Assembly: GCA_015075515.1 (NCBI GenBank)
Contig: JABTUE010000001.1
Coordinates: 744,001-808,000, forward strand
Direction of reading: 5' to 3'
Length of the DNA: 64,000 bases
Source: Planctomycetota bacterium
Lineage (GTDB): Bacteria; Planctomycetota; UBA8742; UBA2392
The notes beneath the pieces are model-generated. The model saw only the letters and a list, made by a program, of their open reading frames with translations. It had not been told where the DNA came from and ran no database searches. Position 1 is the stretch's first letter; every line of letters starts with the position of its first letter. A program made the position numbers and the translations under genes. Shown in pieces: positions 43,413-51,795 of the stretch.

Positions 43413-44834
43413 ATGACCACCCACCCGATCTGGCTGGCCGGCCGACTGAGCCCCACACAGGACACGTTCCGCCACCGCGGCGCTTTTGACGCCCGCGATC
43501 TGGGGCTTGTGCACCTGGCCGGCCGCGGCGAGATGGCCGCGGCGCTGTCCGCGGCGTTTCACGCCCGCGCCGCCATGGCCCGCCTGTCCAGCGGCGCGCG
43601 CGAGGCCGCGCTGCTGACCATCGTTGAAGGTCTGCGTGCCGCCGCCGAAGAGTTCGCCCAGACCATCACGGCCGAAACCGGCAAGCCGATCAGCCTGGCG
43701 CGCGGCGAGGTGCAGCGCAGCCTGAACACCTTTGCCCTGTGCGCCGAAGAAGTAAAACGCAACGCCGGCGAGGTGATCCCGCTGGACACGCTGGCCACCA
43801 GTGACGGCCGGCTGGGGCTGGTGCGGCGCTTTCCCAGGGGCGTGGTGGCGGCGATCACGCCGTTCAACTTTCCGCTGAACCTGGTGGCGCACAAGGTTGG
43901 CCCGGCGATTGCCGCCGGTTGCCCGCTGATTCTCAAGCCCGCGCCGCAGTGCCCGCTGGTGGCGCTGATGCTGGGGCGCCTGATGGCCCAGGCCCGCCTG
44001 CCCGAAGGTGCGTTTTCAGTTCTGCCCTGCGACAACGAAGTTGCCCAGATGCTGGCCACCGACGACCGCGTGGCGGTGCTCAGCTTTACCGGCAGCGACA
44101 AGGTGGGCTGGAAACTGCGCGAACTGGCCCCGCGCAAGACCGTGCTGCTGGAACTCGGCGGCAACGCCGCCGTGGTGGTAGAACCCGACGCCGATCTGGA
44201 ACAGGCCGCCCAGCGCATTGTGACCGGCGCCTTTGCCCACGCCGGGCAGGTGTGTATCAAGGTCCAGCGCGTGTTCGCCCACCAGAGCATCGCGCCGCAA
44301 TTGCTCAAGCGCCTGGTCGAGCTGACCGAAACCGTCGGCTGCGGCGACCCTACCCACGACGACATTCTGGTCGGCCCCATGATCAGCGAAGAAGCCGCCA
44401 TGCGCGTGGAAAACTGGGTCAACGAGGCCCGCCAGCAGGGCGCCAACGTGATCTGCGGCGGCGAACGCGACGGCCAGTTTTACCGGCCCACCTGGCTGAC
44501 CGACGTGCCCGAAGACGCCAAAGTAAGCTGCCAGGAAGTCTTCGGCCCGGTGGCGGTGTTTGCCCGCTATCTGGACTTCGAAGCCGCCCTGCGCGCGGCC
44601 AACGCCAGCCCCTACGGCCTGCAGGCCGGCGTGTTCACGCACAGCCTGCCGCGCATGATGGATGCCTTTGAAACGCTGGAGGTCGGCGCCGTGATCATCA
44701 ACGACATACCAACCTGGCGCGTGGACCACATGCCCTACGGCGGCGTGAAGGCCAGCGGTCTGGGCCGCGAAGGCCCGCGTTATGTGATAGAAGAGTTCAC
44801 CGAACCCCGTTTGCTGGCGATCAAGCCGCGATAA
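43413..44834 (+). CDS. NAD(P)-dependent aldehyde dehydrogenase
   Basis: A 473-residue ALDH-superfamily enzyme that oxidises an aldehyde to an acid. The key residues are Asn152 (TPFNFPLN), Glu247 (LLELGGNA) and the catalytic Cys281 (AGQVCIKVQR); motif KPAPQCP and the ending VDHMPYGGVKASGLGREG are typical. It resembles the GapN/lactaldehyde/succinate-semialdehyde group, but substrate cannot be fixed from the sequence. It is followed after 2 bases by a GTG-started gene of unknown function (44837), so they are probably co-translated. The start at 43413 is the first ATG after the divergent promoter region. Confidence 0.92.
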   Translation: MTTHPIWLAGRLSPTQDTFRHRGAFDARDLGLVHLAGRGEMAAALSAAFHARAAMARLSSGAREAALLTIVEGLRAAAEEFAQTITAETGKPISLARGEVQRSLNTFALCAEEVKRNAGEVIPLDTLATSDGRLGLVRRFPRGVVAAITPFNFPLNLVAHKVGPAIAAGCPLILKPAPQCPLVALMLGRLMAQARLPEGAFSVLPCDNEVAQMLATDDRVAVLSFTGSDKVGWKLRELAPRKTVLLELGGNAAVVVEPDADLEQAAQRIVTGAFAHAGQVCIKVQRVFAHQSIAPQLLKRLVELTETVGCGDPTHDDILVGPMISEEAAMRVENWVNEARQQGANVICGGERDGQFYRPTWLTDVPEDAKVSCQEVFGPVAVFARYLDFEAALRAANASPYGLQAGVFTHSLPRMMDAFETLEVGAVIINDIPTWRVDHMPYGGVKASGLGREGPRYVIEEFTEPRLLAIKPR

Positions 44835-44836
44835 CC

Positions 44837-45661
44837 GTGTCCATCATCTACTACGTTGATTACCCCTGCCCCGTGAAAGAGTCCGTCAAGCCCGGACGCA
44901 TGCTGCGCCTGCTGTACGGCCGCGAACGCGCCAACGAGGCCGTCAACAAGGCACGCCGCGACAATCCCGCGGCTTCGCCCGAACAGGTCATGGTCAACCT
45001 GTCCCTGGCCGACGGCGCCGGAACCAAGGAATTGCGCCGTGTGTCCGCTGCCGAGGTGCACCGCCAGGTCGCCGAACTTGACGCCCTGGCCGATCATTGC
45101 CGTGACTGCAAGGCCCGCATTGAGCGCCAGAACTTTGGTTGCCGATCACGGGTGGATTTTCCGCTGACCTTCAAGGCCGAGGCCTTTCTGATGGGCCTGA
45201 TCCACGCCCGCGACGGCGACCCCACGCCCACGCTGCTGTGCAACTACCTGGAATCCAACGGCATCGTCGGCAACGAACCGGCCGAGATGCGCAAGCTGCC
45301 GGGCGTGTGGTTTGAAAGCGACAAGCCGCTGGTGCGGCGCTTTGCCGACGGCCGCCGGGTTTCCGCCAACCAGTTGTTCGAGCTGCTGTTTCTGACCGGC
45401 CAGATCAGCCCCAAACACGCCCGCTTTCTGCTGGGCCTGCTGGGCCTGTATGCCGGCAACCTGCCGCTGGACCGCGCGCTGTATTCCCTGCCCAACCTGT
45501 TTGTTGTCGAGCGCGAAGAGGCCGGCATGGTGGTCAGCCGCGCCGGCCTGAACCTGAGCGAAAACAGCCAGGACGACCGCAGCACAAAACAGATCCAGAA
45601 CTTCTTTGGCGCCCTGCTGCTGGGCGCCGAACTGGGCTGTGACGTCTGGGTCAAGCGCTGA
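44837..45661 (+). CDS. Hypothetical protein co-transcribed with ALDH
   Basis: A 274-residue soluble protein starting with GTG 44837, two bases after the dehydrogenase stop. It begins MSIIYYVDYPCPVKESV. Cys pair CRDCKARIERQNFGC (about residues 89-103) could bind a metal. The second half has a helical LLFLTGQISPKHARFLLGLLGLYAGNLPL and ends GCDVWVKR. No family was recognised. Tight coupling with the dehydrogenase suggests a related process, unproven. Confidence 0.75.
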   Translation: MSIIYYVDYPCPVKESVKPGRMLRLLYGRERANEAVNKARRDNPAASPEQVMVNLSLADGAGTKELRRVSAAEVHRQVAELDALADHCRDCKARIERQNFGCRSRVDFPLTFKAEAFLMGLIHARDGDPTPTLLCNYLESNGIVGNEPAEMRKLPGVWFESDKPLVRRFADGRRVSANQLFELLFLTGQISPKHARFLLGLLGLYAGNLPLDRALYSLPNLFVVEREEAGMVVSRAGLNLSENSQDDRSTKQIQNFFGALLLGAELGCDVWVKR

Positions 45662-45788
45662 ACTGCGCCTTGCCGATCCGCGATGCCGGGCCGAGACACG
45701 GCCTGTCAGCCCCGGCACCTTGCCGGTACAATGACGCGCGGGGCTGTGGCCCCCTGTTCCCCTGGGCCCGCCCCGAACATGGGCCCCT

Positions 45789-46970
45789 ATGCAGTTAAGC
45801 TTTTGCGACAAGTGCGGCAGACCCTTGAGCGAAGGCAGCGTCGTCCGCGGCGAAGCCGTACAGCGCGACGGCGACCTAGTCTGCAACCAGTGCGTGGCCC
45901 GCGAACAGGCGGCGGTCAAGGCTGCTGCCCCGCCCGCGCCGGGCGTGCCCAAGCCGCTGGTCGAGTACGCCCAGGCGGTCTGGGCCTGTGACGGCTGCGG
46001 CATACCCATCACCGCGCTGGATCTGATTGAGGGCCGCGCCGTCCGCCACGGGGCGGCGGTTCGCTGCGCCCGCTGCAGTCCCGTGCCGGCGCAGCCCGTC
46101 ACGGCCGCGCCGGTGCCGGCCGCCGCGCCGCCGGTTTCCCCGCCCGCGCCCCAGGCGCGACCGGCCGCCCCCGAACCCGCGCCCTCGGGCCGCCGGATGC
46201 CCCCGGCCCGCCGGCCCGCCGCGGCGCGACCGGCCGTTGACGATTTCGTGCAGCAGGCGCGCAAGGACGAGCGCCGTCCGGTGCTGCCGATTGTGCTGTT
46301 CGCGATCGTGCTGCCGATGTTTGCCGTGTCGCTGTACTTCGCCGTCACCAGCCAGCAGAAGCTCAACGAAGCCATGGCCGGGCGCGGCAACGACGAGCGC
46401 GCCGACCGTCGGGCCGAACGCCCGTTTGAAAGGCTGGAGCCTGACACCGCCGCGCCCCGCAACCAGCCCAGGCCCGACACCCGTGTCGAACCGGCGCCCG
46501 AGCCGGTGCCGGCCATCCCCGCGCCGCCGCCTGCCCCGACCCCCGCCATGACGCCCGAAGTCGCACGCGAACTGGCCACCATCGAACAGCAACTGGCCCA
46601 GCCGGTGATTCTGCAACTGCAAAGCAAATCCCTGGCCGACGTCTGGGAAGGCCTGATCGCCGCCGGATCGCGCCGCCTGATCGCCGCCCGGCCTCACGTG
46701 CGCGCGCTGTTGCGCGAACCCGACGACAACACCCGCGCGCTGGCCTGCCGTGTGTGCGGCATTCTGGCCGACCGCGAGGCCCTGCCGGCACTGGAGGGCA
46801 TGATCCAGAACGACCCCGCCGAATCCGTGCGCATTGAGGCGCGCAAGGCCAAGGGCCGCCTGACCGGTTCGGCCACGCGCGAAGTCAAGGACATGACCGA
46901 CAGCGAACTGGAAGAATACCTGCGCGCGCTGCAGCGCGAACTCGAACGGCGGCGGGGCAAACATGACTGA
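45789..46970 (+). CDS. Zinc-ribbon/HEAT membrane protein
   Basis: A 393-residue protein. The N terminus holds two zinc ribbons with CxxC pairs at Cys6/9 and 32/35, and Cys67/70 and 93/96. A long Pro/Ala-rich linker follows, then one transmembrane helix (VLPIVLFAIVLPMFAVSLYFAV, about 168-190). After another Pro-rich stretch, residues ~290-370 form two HEAT-like repeats (RPHVRALLREPDDNTRALACRVCGILADREALPALEGMIQNDPAESVRIEARK). The C terminus is a charged coiled coil. Its last 8 bases overlap the next gene (ATGACTGA), implying coupling. The zinc ribbons probably face the cytoplasm and the HEAT part the exterior. Confidence 0.8.
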   Translation: MQLSFCDKCGRPLSEGSVVRGEAVQRDGDLVCNQCVAREQAAVKAAAPPAPGVPKPLVEYAQAVWACDGCGIPITALDLIEGRAVRHGAAVRCARCSPVPAQPVTAAPVPAAAPPVSPPAPQARPAAPEPAPSGRRMPPARRPAAARPAVDDFVQQARKDERRPVLPIVLFAIVLPMFAVSLYFAVTSQQKLNEAMAGRGNDERADRRAERPFERLEPDTAAPRNQPRPDTRVEPAPEPVPAIPAPPPAPTPAMTPEVARELATIEQQLAQPVILQLQSKSLADVWEGLIAAGSRRLIAARPHVRALLREPDDNTRALACRVCGILADREALPALEGMIQNDPAESVRIEARKAKGRLTGSATREVKDMTDSELEEYLRALQRELERRRGKHD

Positions 46971-48591
46971 ACGCCGCCACCGCCGCGACTGGGTGACCCC
47001 GCTGCTGCTGACCGCCAGCCTGCACCTGCTGGCGTTCACGCTGTTCATCAACCACCGGCTTTTTTCCATGCTGCAGCCCCGCGCGGCCACCGGCACCACG
47101 CTGCAGGTCTCGAATCTGGTGGGCGACGACCCCGAGGACACGCAACAGCAGGACGATTCCGGCGCCGCGCCCGGCGATTCTGCCCCGAACCCGGCCCAGG
47201 CCAGCGTTTCCAGCGCGCTGCAGCAGGTAACCAGCGTTGAGCCCGTGCCGCTGCCGCAACGCGACCGGACCAAGCCGCAACCCGACCCGGCCGCCGGCGA
47301 AAACCAGGCCGAATCCGCCGCCGACAGCATGACCCTGGCCGAGCGCCTGGCGCGCATGAAACCCGCCGGCGGCTCATCCGGCGCCGACGCCCAGGCGTTT
47401 ACCCCCGGTGGCGGCAGCCACGGCCTGCGCGGCCAGGGCCGTCGCGGCGAAGGCCTGCGCCGCAACGGCGGATCGGCTGAAACCGAAGACGCCGTGGAAA
47501 TGGGGCTGGCCTGGCTGGCCTCGGTGCAGGACAGCGACGGGCGCTGGGACAGCGACGGGTACATGTCGCATTACCTGCCCAACGCCAGCGCTTTTGACCG
47601 CGGGGCCGAGGGCATGGGGCTGGGCCGCAACGACGTGGGCATTACCGGCCTGTGCCTGATGGCCTTTACCGGCGCGGGCTATGTGCACACCCAGGGCCGC
47701 TACGCCCAGACCGTGCGCCAGGCCAAAGACTGGCTGTTGTCCAGCCAGCGGGTGGAAGACGGCGGTTTCGGGCTTGAGCGCGACCCCAACCGCCCCGACA
47801 TGTACGGGCACTGCCTGGCGACACTGGGACTGTGCGACCTGTACCTGCAATCGGGCGACCAGCGGCTGCGCACGCCGCTGCGGCGCGCGCTGAACTATCT
47901 GCTGGAAATGCAGGGTCCCGGCGGCGGGTGGGATTACGCCCAGCGCTGGCCGTCGCAGGCCGGCAAGTTCGAACTGTCAAACCGCAACGACCTTTCCATC
48001 ACCGGCTGGGCCGTCATGGCGCTGGTGGCCGGGCGCGAAGCGGGTTTTGAAATCCCGCGAGAAAACCTGGTGCGGGTACAGCAGTGCCTCAAGACCGCGA
48101 CCCTGTCCGACGGGGACGCGATTTACGCCAACCAAGGCGTGCGCGCCGACGCCCGCGGGCTGGCCATGCTGGCCGTCAGCAACGTGTCGCGCCGGCTGCT
48201 GGGCGAAAGTTCCTCCAGCCGGACCCAGCAGTTGCAGCGCGACCGTCTGGGCCGCAACCCGCCGGACTGGCACAAGGCCGGCGAGCTGCTGGGCAGCAAC
48301 GAATACGCCTGGTACTACGGCTCGCTGGCGCTGATGCTGGGCCGCGACGCGCCCGGCGGCGACAACCGCTGGCGCGAATGGAACGCCGCGCTGAAACGCA
48401 CGCTGGTGGACAACCAGTGCAAGGCCGGGCCGCGCAAGGGCAGTTTTGACCCGCGCGGACACTGGGCGCGGCACGGGGGCGGGCGGCTGTACATGACGGC
48501 GCTGTGCGTGCTGACGCTGGAAATCTATTACCGTTATGAACCCGAATACCTGCGGGTTCGCGCCGGGGAACTGGGCTGGTTGTGGGAATAG
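46963..48591 (+). CDS. Membrane-anchored squalene-cyclase/prenyltransferase-repeat protein
   Basis: A 542-residue protein with one N-terminal transmembrane helix (WVTPLLLTASLHLLAFTLFI, about residues 10-30) and a Gln/Pro/Asp-rich linker to ~170. The rest is an alpha/alpha barrel of the prenyltransferase/squalene-oxidase repeat type: VEMGLAWLASVQDSDGRWDSDG, AKDWLLSSQRVEDGGFG, LNYLLEMQGPGGGWDYAQ, and a terminal LTLEIYYRYEPEYLR. The cyclase DxDD catalytic motif is not seen, so it is unlikely to be a terpene cyclase; planctomycetes carry many such non-catalytic barrels. It overlaps the preceding zinc-ribbon gene by 8 bases. Confidence 0.85.
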   Translation: MTERRHRRDWVTPLLLTASLHLLAFTLFINHRLFSMLQPRAATGTTLQVSNLVGDDPEDTQQQDDSGAAPGDSAPNPAQASVSSALQQVTSVEPVPLPQRDRTKPQPDPAAGENQAESAADSMTLAERLARMKPAGGSSGADAQAFTPGGGSHGLRGQGRRGEGLRRNGGSAETEDAVEMGLAWLASVQDSDGRWDSDGYMSHYLPNASAFDRGAEGMGLGRNDVGITGLCLMAFTGAGYVHTQGRYAQTVRQAKDWLLSSQRVEDGGFGLERDPNRPDMYGHCLATLGLCDLYLQSGDQRLRTPLRRALNYLLEMQGPGGGWDYAQRWPSQAGKFELSNRNDLSITGWAVMALVAGREAGFEIPRENLVRVQQCLKTATLSDGDAIYANQGVRADARGLAMLAVSNVSRRLLGESSSSRTQQLQRDRLGRNPPDWHKAGELLGSNEYAWYYGSLALMLGRDAPGGDNRWREWNAALKRTLVDNQCKAGPRKGSFDPRGHWARHGGGRLYMTALCVLTLEIYYRYEPEYLRVRAGELGWLWE

Positions 48592-48691
48592 CCCCGCCGG
48601 TTTGTCTGCCAACACTTTCCTGACATTTGGCCGGCGCGGCAAAATTGGTCGCCGGGCGTCTTTACAACGCGGTCAAACCGACGCAAAAAAG

Positions 48692-48713
48692 CGCCGCCGC
48701 AACAGCGGCGGTG
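48692..48713 (-). terminator. Orphan minus-strand terminator hairpin
   Basis: Stem CGCCGCCGC pairing with GCGGCGGTG (48692-48700 with 48705-48713, loop AACA). On the minus strand it is followed directly by TTTTTT (plus-strand 48685-48690), the form of an intrinsic terminator. No minus-strand gene precedes it; it lies in the leader region of the arginine decarboxylase gene. Confidence 0.55.
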
Positions 48714-48726
48714 GTTTCGGCGGCGT

Positions 48727-48748
48727 TTGTCTTGACGTGTCAAGACAA
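48727..48748. promoter_or_regulatory. Palindromic operator-like site upstream of arginine decarboxylase
   Basis: TTGTCTTGAC-GT-GTCAAGACAA, a perfect 10-bp inverted repeat with a 2-base centre, 65 bases before the decarboxylase start. A related site (CTTGAC-CT-GTCAAG followed by ACA) occurs at 63374. The spacing suits a dimeric repressor or activator; which one is unknown. Confidence 0.5.
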
Positions 48749-48812
48749 GGGGCCGGACGAACAGCCCACGCGCCCGGGGGCGGCGCGACGGGACCGCCAA
48801 GGGGGAGCATCC

Positions 48813-49472
48813 ATGCTGCAGCTTGTTCCAACGCGCGCCTTCTTCACCAAGGGCGTGGGCACACACAAGGAATACCTGTCCAGCTTTGAAGACGCGCTGC
48901 GTGATGCCGGCATTGCCGCGCTGAACGTGGTCACCATCAGCAGCATCATGCCGCCGGGGTGCAAGATCATACCCCGCGAAAAAGGCCTGAAGGAACTGCA
49001 CGACGGCCAGATCGGCTTCTGCGTCATGTCGCGCCAGGCCACCAACGAATACCGCCGCCTGATTGCCGCCTCCGTCGGCGTGGCGATTCCCAAGGACCCC
49101 ACCAAGTTCGGGTACCTGTCCGAATACCACACCTACGGCGTCAACGACGAACAGGCCGGCGACTACGCCGAAGACCTGGCGGCTTCCATGCTGGCCACCA
49201 CCATGGGCCTGCAGTTTGACCCCAACAAGGCCTGGAACGAACGCAAACAGGAATGGAAGGTCGGCGGCGAAATCGTCACCACCCGCAACATCACGCAAAG
49301 CGCCGAAGGCCCCAAGGACGGACACTGGAGCACCGTGATTGCCGCCTGCGTGTTCATCTTTGACAACTGGCAGCTTTCGCCCGAACAGATTGCCGCCCTG
49401 AACGCCGGCCACACCGGGCTGCGCGTGCCCCTGCCCGCCAACCCGATCATCAAAAAGAGGCTGCATGCCTAG
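48813..49472 (+). CDS. Pyruvoyl-dependent arginine decarboxylase
   Basis: A 219-residue proenzyme that decarboxylates arginine to agmatine. The self-cleavage site is Ser43-Ser44 in NVVTISSIMPPGCK; cleavage converts Ser44 to the pyruvoyl cofactor and yields beta and alpha chains. Further family features are FTKGVGTHKEYLSSFEDAL, VMSRQATNEYRRLIAASVGVAIP, SEYHTYG and AGDYAEDLAASMLATTMG. It is somewhat longer than the archaeal ~165-residue enzyme, with an insert around NKAWNERKQEWKVGG. ATG 48813 has GGGGGAG 7-13 bases upstream. The agmatinase gene overlaps its end by 8 bases, so the pair makes putrescine from arginine. Confidence 0.95.
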   Translation: MLQLVPTRAFFTKGVGTHKEYLSSFEDALRDAGIAALNVVTISSIMPPGCKIIPREKGLKELHDGQIGFCVMSRQATNEYRRLIAASVGVAIPKDPTKFGYLSEYHTYGVNDEQAGDYAEDLAASMLATTMGLQFDPNKAWNERKQEWKVGGEIVTTRNITQSAEGPKDGHWSTVIAACVFIFDNWQLSPEQIAALNAGHTGLRVPLPANPIIKKRLHA

Positions 49473-50418
49473 GCGCAAGACCAGTTCTGCCGGGGCCCGG
49501 CGCGCCGCAGGCCCGGACATCCGGTCGCTGGTGGTCAAGGGCGAGGACAACTTCTTCGGGCTTGAACCCGAACTGGCCACCTTTGACCGCGCGCGGTTTG
49601 TGGTGATGAGCGCGCCCTATGAGGGCACGGTCAGCTACGGCAAGGGCACCGGCGCCGGCCCGGCGGCTATCAAGCGCGCCAGCCAGCAGGTCGAACTGTT
49701 TGACGAAATCACCCGGGCCGAACACATCCCGCGCCACGGGGTATGTACACTCAAGCCGTTTGACCCCAAATGCAGCGCCGAAAAAATGACCATGGGTCAC
49801 GTCTACGGCGCGGCAAAACAGATCGTGGCCGCCGGCAAGTTTCCGATTCTGGTCGGCGGCGAACACTCGGTTACCCCCGGCGCCGTCAAGGCCTGCGCCG
49901 AAGCCTGGCCCGAACTGTCGGTTCTGCACATTGACGCCCACAGCGACCTGCGCGAGGCCTACCACGATGACGCCTACAGCCACGCCAGCGCCGCCGCGCG
50001 CTTCAACGAATGGTGCCCGATCGTGCAGATCGGCATTCGCTCGCGCGAACGCATGGAAACCGGCAAACCCGGCAAGCCCGTGTGGTGCTATCACGCCTAT
50101 GATTACCGCCAAAGCGGCCCCTGGGTTGACGAAGCCATCAGCCACTTGAGCCGCAACGTGTACCTGACGATTGACGTGGACGGCTTTGACCCCAGCGTGT
50201 TTCCCGGCACCGGCACGCCCGAACCGGGCGGTTTGAGCTGGTACACGGGGCTGGACATCATTGAACGTCTGTGCAGGAGCCGCAACGTGGTGGGCTTTGA
50301 CATCGTCGAGGTCGCGCCCACCAAAGGCACACAGGTCAGCGAGTTTGCCGCCGCGCGCCTGATGGGCCGCATTATCGCGTTCATCAGCCACTGGTGCTGG
50401 CGCGCCGAGGCAATCTGA
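49465..50418 (+). CDS. speB: Agmatinase
   Basis: A 317-residue binuclear manganese ureohydrolase that splits agmatine to putrescine and urea. Metal ligands: His134 (GGEHS), Asp157, His159 and Asp161 (HIDAHSD), then Asp237 and Asp239 (TIDVDGFDP). PGTGTPEPGGLSW gives the substrate loop of agmatinases rather than arginases. An N-terminal ~20-residue basic extension (MPRRKTSSAGARR) precedes the domain. It overlaps the arginine decarboxylase gene by 8 bases (ATGCCTAG), showing a single translational unit. No urea-cycle genes are present. Confidence 0.95.
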   Translation: MPRRKTSSAGARRAAGPDIRSLVVKGEDNFFGLEPELATFDRARFVVMSAPYEGTVSYGKGTGAGPAAIKRASQQVELFDEITRAEHIPRHGVCTLKPFDPKCSAEKMTMGHVYGAAKQIVAAGKFPILVGGEHSVTPGAVKACAEAWPELSVLHIDAHSDLREAYHDDAYSHASAAARFNEWCPIVQIGIRSRERMETGKPGKPVWCYHAYDYRQSGPWVDEAISHLSRNVYLTIDVDGFDPSVFPGTGTPEPGGLSWYTGLDIIERLCRSRNVVGFDIVEVAPTKGTQVSEFAAARLMGRIIAFISHWCWRAEAI

Positions 50419-50467
50419 CCGGGTACCCCTTTGCGAACGGGGCGCCGGCCACGGTACAAGGCAAATG

Positions 50468-50492
50468 GCAGGGCCGGCAGAGCCGGCCCTGC
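50468..50492 (-). terminator. Terminator between speB and DUF2541-like gene
   Basis: A perfect 11-bp stem (50468-50478 with 50482-50492), loop AGA, lying 10 bases beyond the minus-strand stop at 50503 and 49 bases after speB. The minus-strand tail is CATTTGCCTTGTACC. Confidence 0.7.
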
Positions 50493-50502
50493 GTTCGATA
50501 CG

Positions 50503-51615
50503 CTACTTGCCGTACAGCCTCACTTCCGCCTTGCCTTCGCGCAGTTTGGTGCTTCGGTACTTGAAGGTAATGCGCTCAATCGTCCGCTGTTCACCAGGCA
50601 GGTCAATCTGCCGCGAACGTGAGCCTTCTTTGAACTCGGCACGCAGTTCCGGGGAATGCTGTTTGCCGTTGCCGAATGTAATCGTGAAGTCATGCATCTC
50701 TAGTTCGCCGTCCTCGACTTCAATAATCAGGCTGCTGAACTTGCCCTTGCTTTCGCCAATAATCAGCACATCCGTGTCCTTGGCAAAATCCACGGTTCGG
50801 GTGGCGATTACCTTGTAGCCGGGGTGACGGTCTTTGGACGGCTCGGTGCCGGCACGCTTACCAAACAGGTGCACCGTGGCCCGGCCCTCCTTCAAGCGGC
50901 TCTTGTAGCTCAGTTCGACCTTGCGGATAGCCCGTTTCTCGCCGGGCAAGTCAATCTGACGGGAACGTGAGCCTTCCTTGAACTCGTGGCGAACTTCGGG
51001 CTCAAAAGTTTCGCCGTTGCCAAAGGTGAGTTTGATCTTGTGCACAGCCAACTCGCCGTCATCCACATCAATCACCAATGCAACAAAGCGGCCGTCTTCG
51101 TCGCTTACGTCTATCGTGTCCTTGTCGGCCAAAAAATTAACCTGACGAGTGCCCAAGTGCTCAAAGCCGGCGTGGCGCTTGCCAAGATCGCTCTTGCCGG
51201 GCTCTGCCTTGCCACCGGCTTGCTTACCATAGAGTTTTACCTCTGCCTTGCCGCGCTTGCGCTTTGATTCGTATTTGAAGCTCACACGCTTGATGAAACG
51301 TGCCTCACCGGGCAGGTCAATGTCGCGCGACCTGCTGTCCTCCTTGAACACGGCACGGACGTCAGGTTCCCATGCCTCGTCGTTGCCAAATGTAACCTTG
51401 ATTCCGTGCATCTCCAGGTTGCCGTCCTCGACTTTGATGCGGATAGCCTTGAAAAGGCCTTCCTTGGCGGTGACCTCAATGACGTCTTTGTCGTTTTCAA
51501 AGCTGACCTCTCGCGTGCCCAGTAGTTCCCAGCCTGTGTCGCTGTCGGCCTGTGTAGGGGCCATCAACATCACCAGTAGCGATAAGCCCAGCAAAGCTGC
51601 ATTGAACGTTTTCAT
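50503..51615 (-). CDS. Secreted protein of three DUF2541-like repeats
   Basis: A 370-residue protein with a Sec signal (MKTFNAALLGLSLLVMLMAPTQA). It is built of three ~105-residue tandem copies (about 29-131, 150-253, 267-370). Each has LLGTR-x-V-x-F, a strand E[VM]HxIxLTFGN, the signature SRSR-x-IDLPGE (at ~94-104, 217-226, 332-341), and a final GRA-x-V-x-L-[FY]GK strand. This resembles DUF2541 (YaaI-like), normally one small exported domain of unknown function. The triplication is unusual. GGAGG precedes ATG 51615 on the minus strand. It is divergent from the monooxygenase at 51796. Confidence 0.85.
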   Translation of the reverse strand: MKTFNAALLGLSLLVMLMAPTQADSDTGWELLGTREVSFENDKDVIEVTAKEGLFKAIRIKVEDGNLEMHGIKVTFGNDEAWEPDVRAVFKEDSRSRDIDLPGEARFIKRVSFKYESKRKRGKAEVKLYGKQAGGKAEPGKSDLGKRHAGFEHLGTRQVNFLADKDTIDVSDEDGRFVALVIDVDDGELAVHKIKLTFGNGETFEPEVRHEFKEGSRSRQIDLPGEKRAIRKVELSYKSRLKEGRATVHLFGKRAGTEPSKDRHPGYKVIATRTVDFAKDTDVLIIGESKGKFSSLIIEVEDGELEMHDFTITFGNGKQHSPELRAEFKEGSRSRQIDLPGEQRTIERITFKYRSTKLREGKAEVRLYGK

Positions 51616-51795
51616 GCGAATCCTCCATGAATCAACTTGGTTGTTCGTTAGGGAAAGAAGGTGTTGTTGTGCTTGAAAGCATAGTGATGTGACAGGTCTT
51701 ACCGCAACTGTCAGGTACATCACGGCGTGAAGCGCTGGCGCGGCAAGGTGTGCCATTCTGCTTAAGCGGTCGCTAGAACCCATGCAGGAGGCGCC
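51616..51795. promoter_or_regulatory. Divergent promoter region with inverted repeat
   Basis: 180 bases between two divergent genes. On the minus strand TTGCGG and TATGCT with an 18-base spacer could form the promoter of the DUF2541-like gene. An inverted repeat TGACAG/CTGTCA (51690-51695 with 51708-51713) overlaps the -35 side and may be an operator. CAGGAGG (51785-51791) is the ribosome site for the plus-strand gene. Confidence 0.35.

Noticed and set aside
46963..48591. Squalene-hopene cyclase
   Set aside because: No DxDD motif or normal QW spacing and an added membrane anchor; only the barrel fold is supported.
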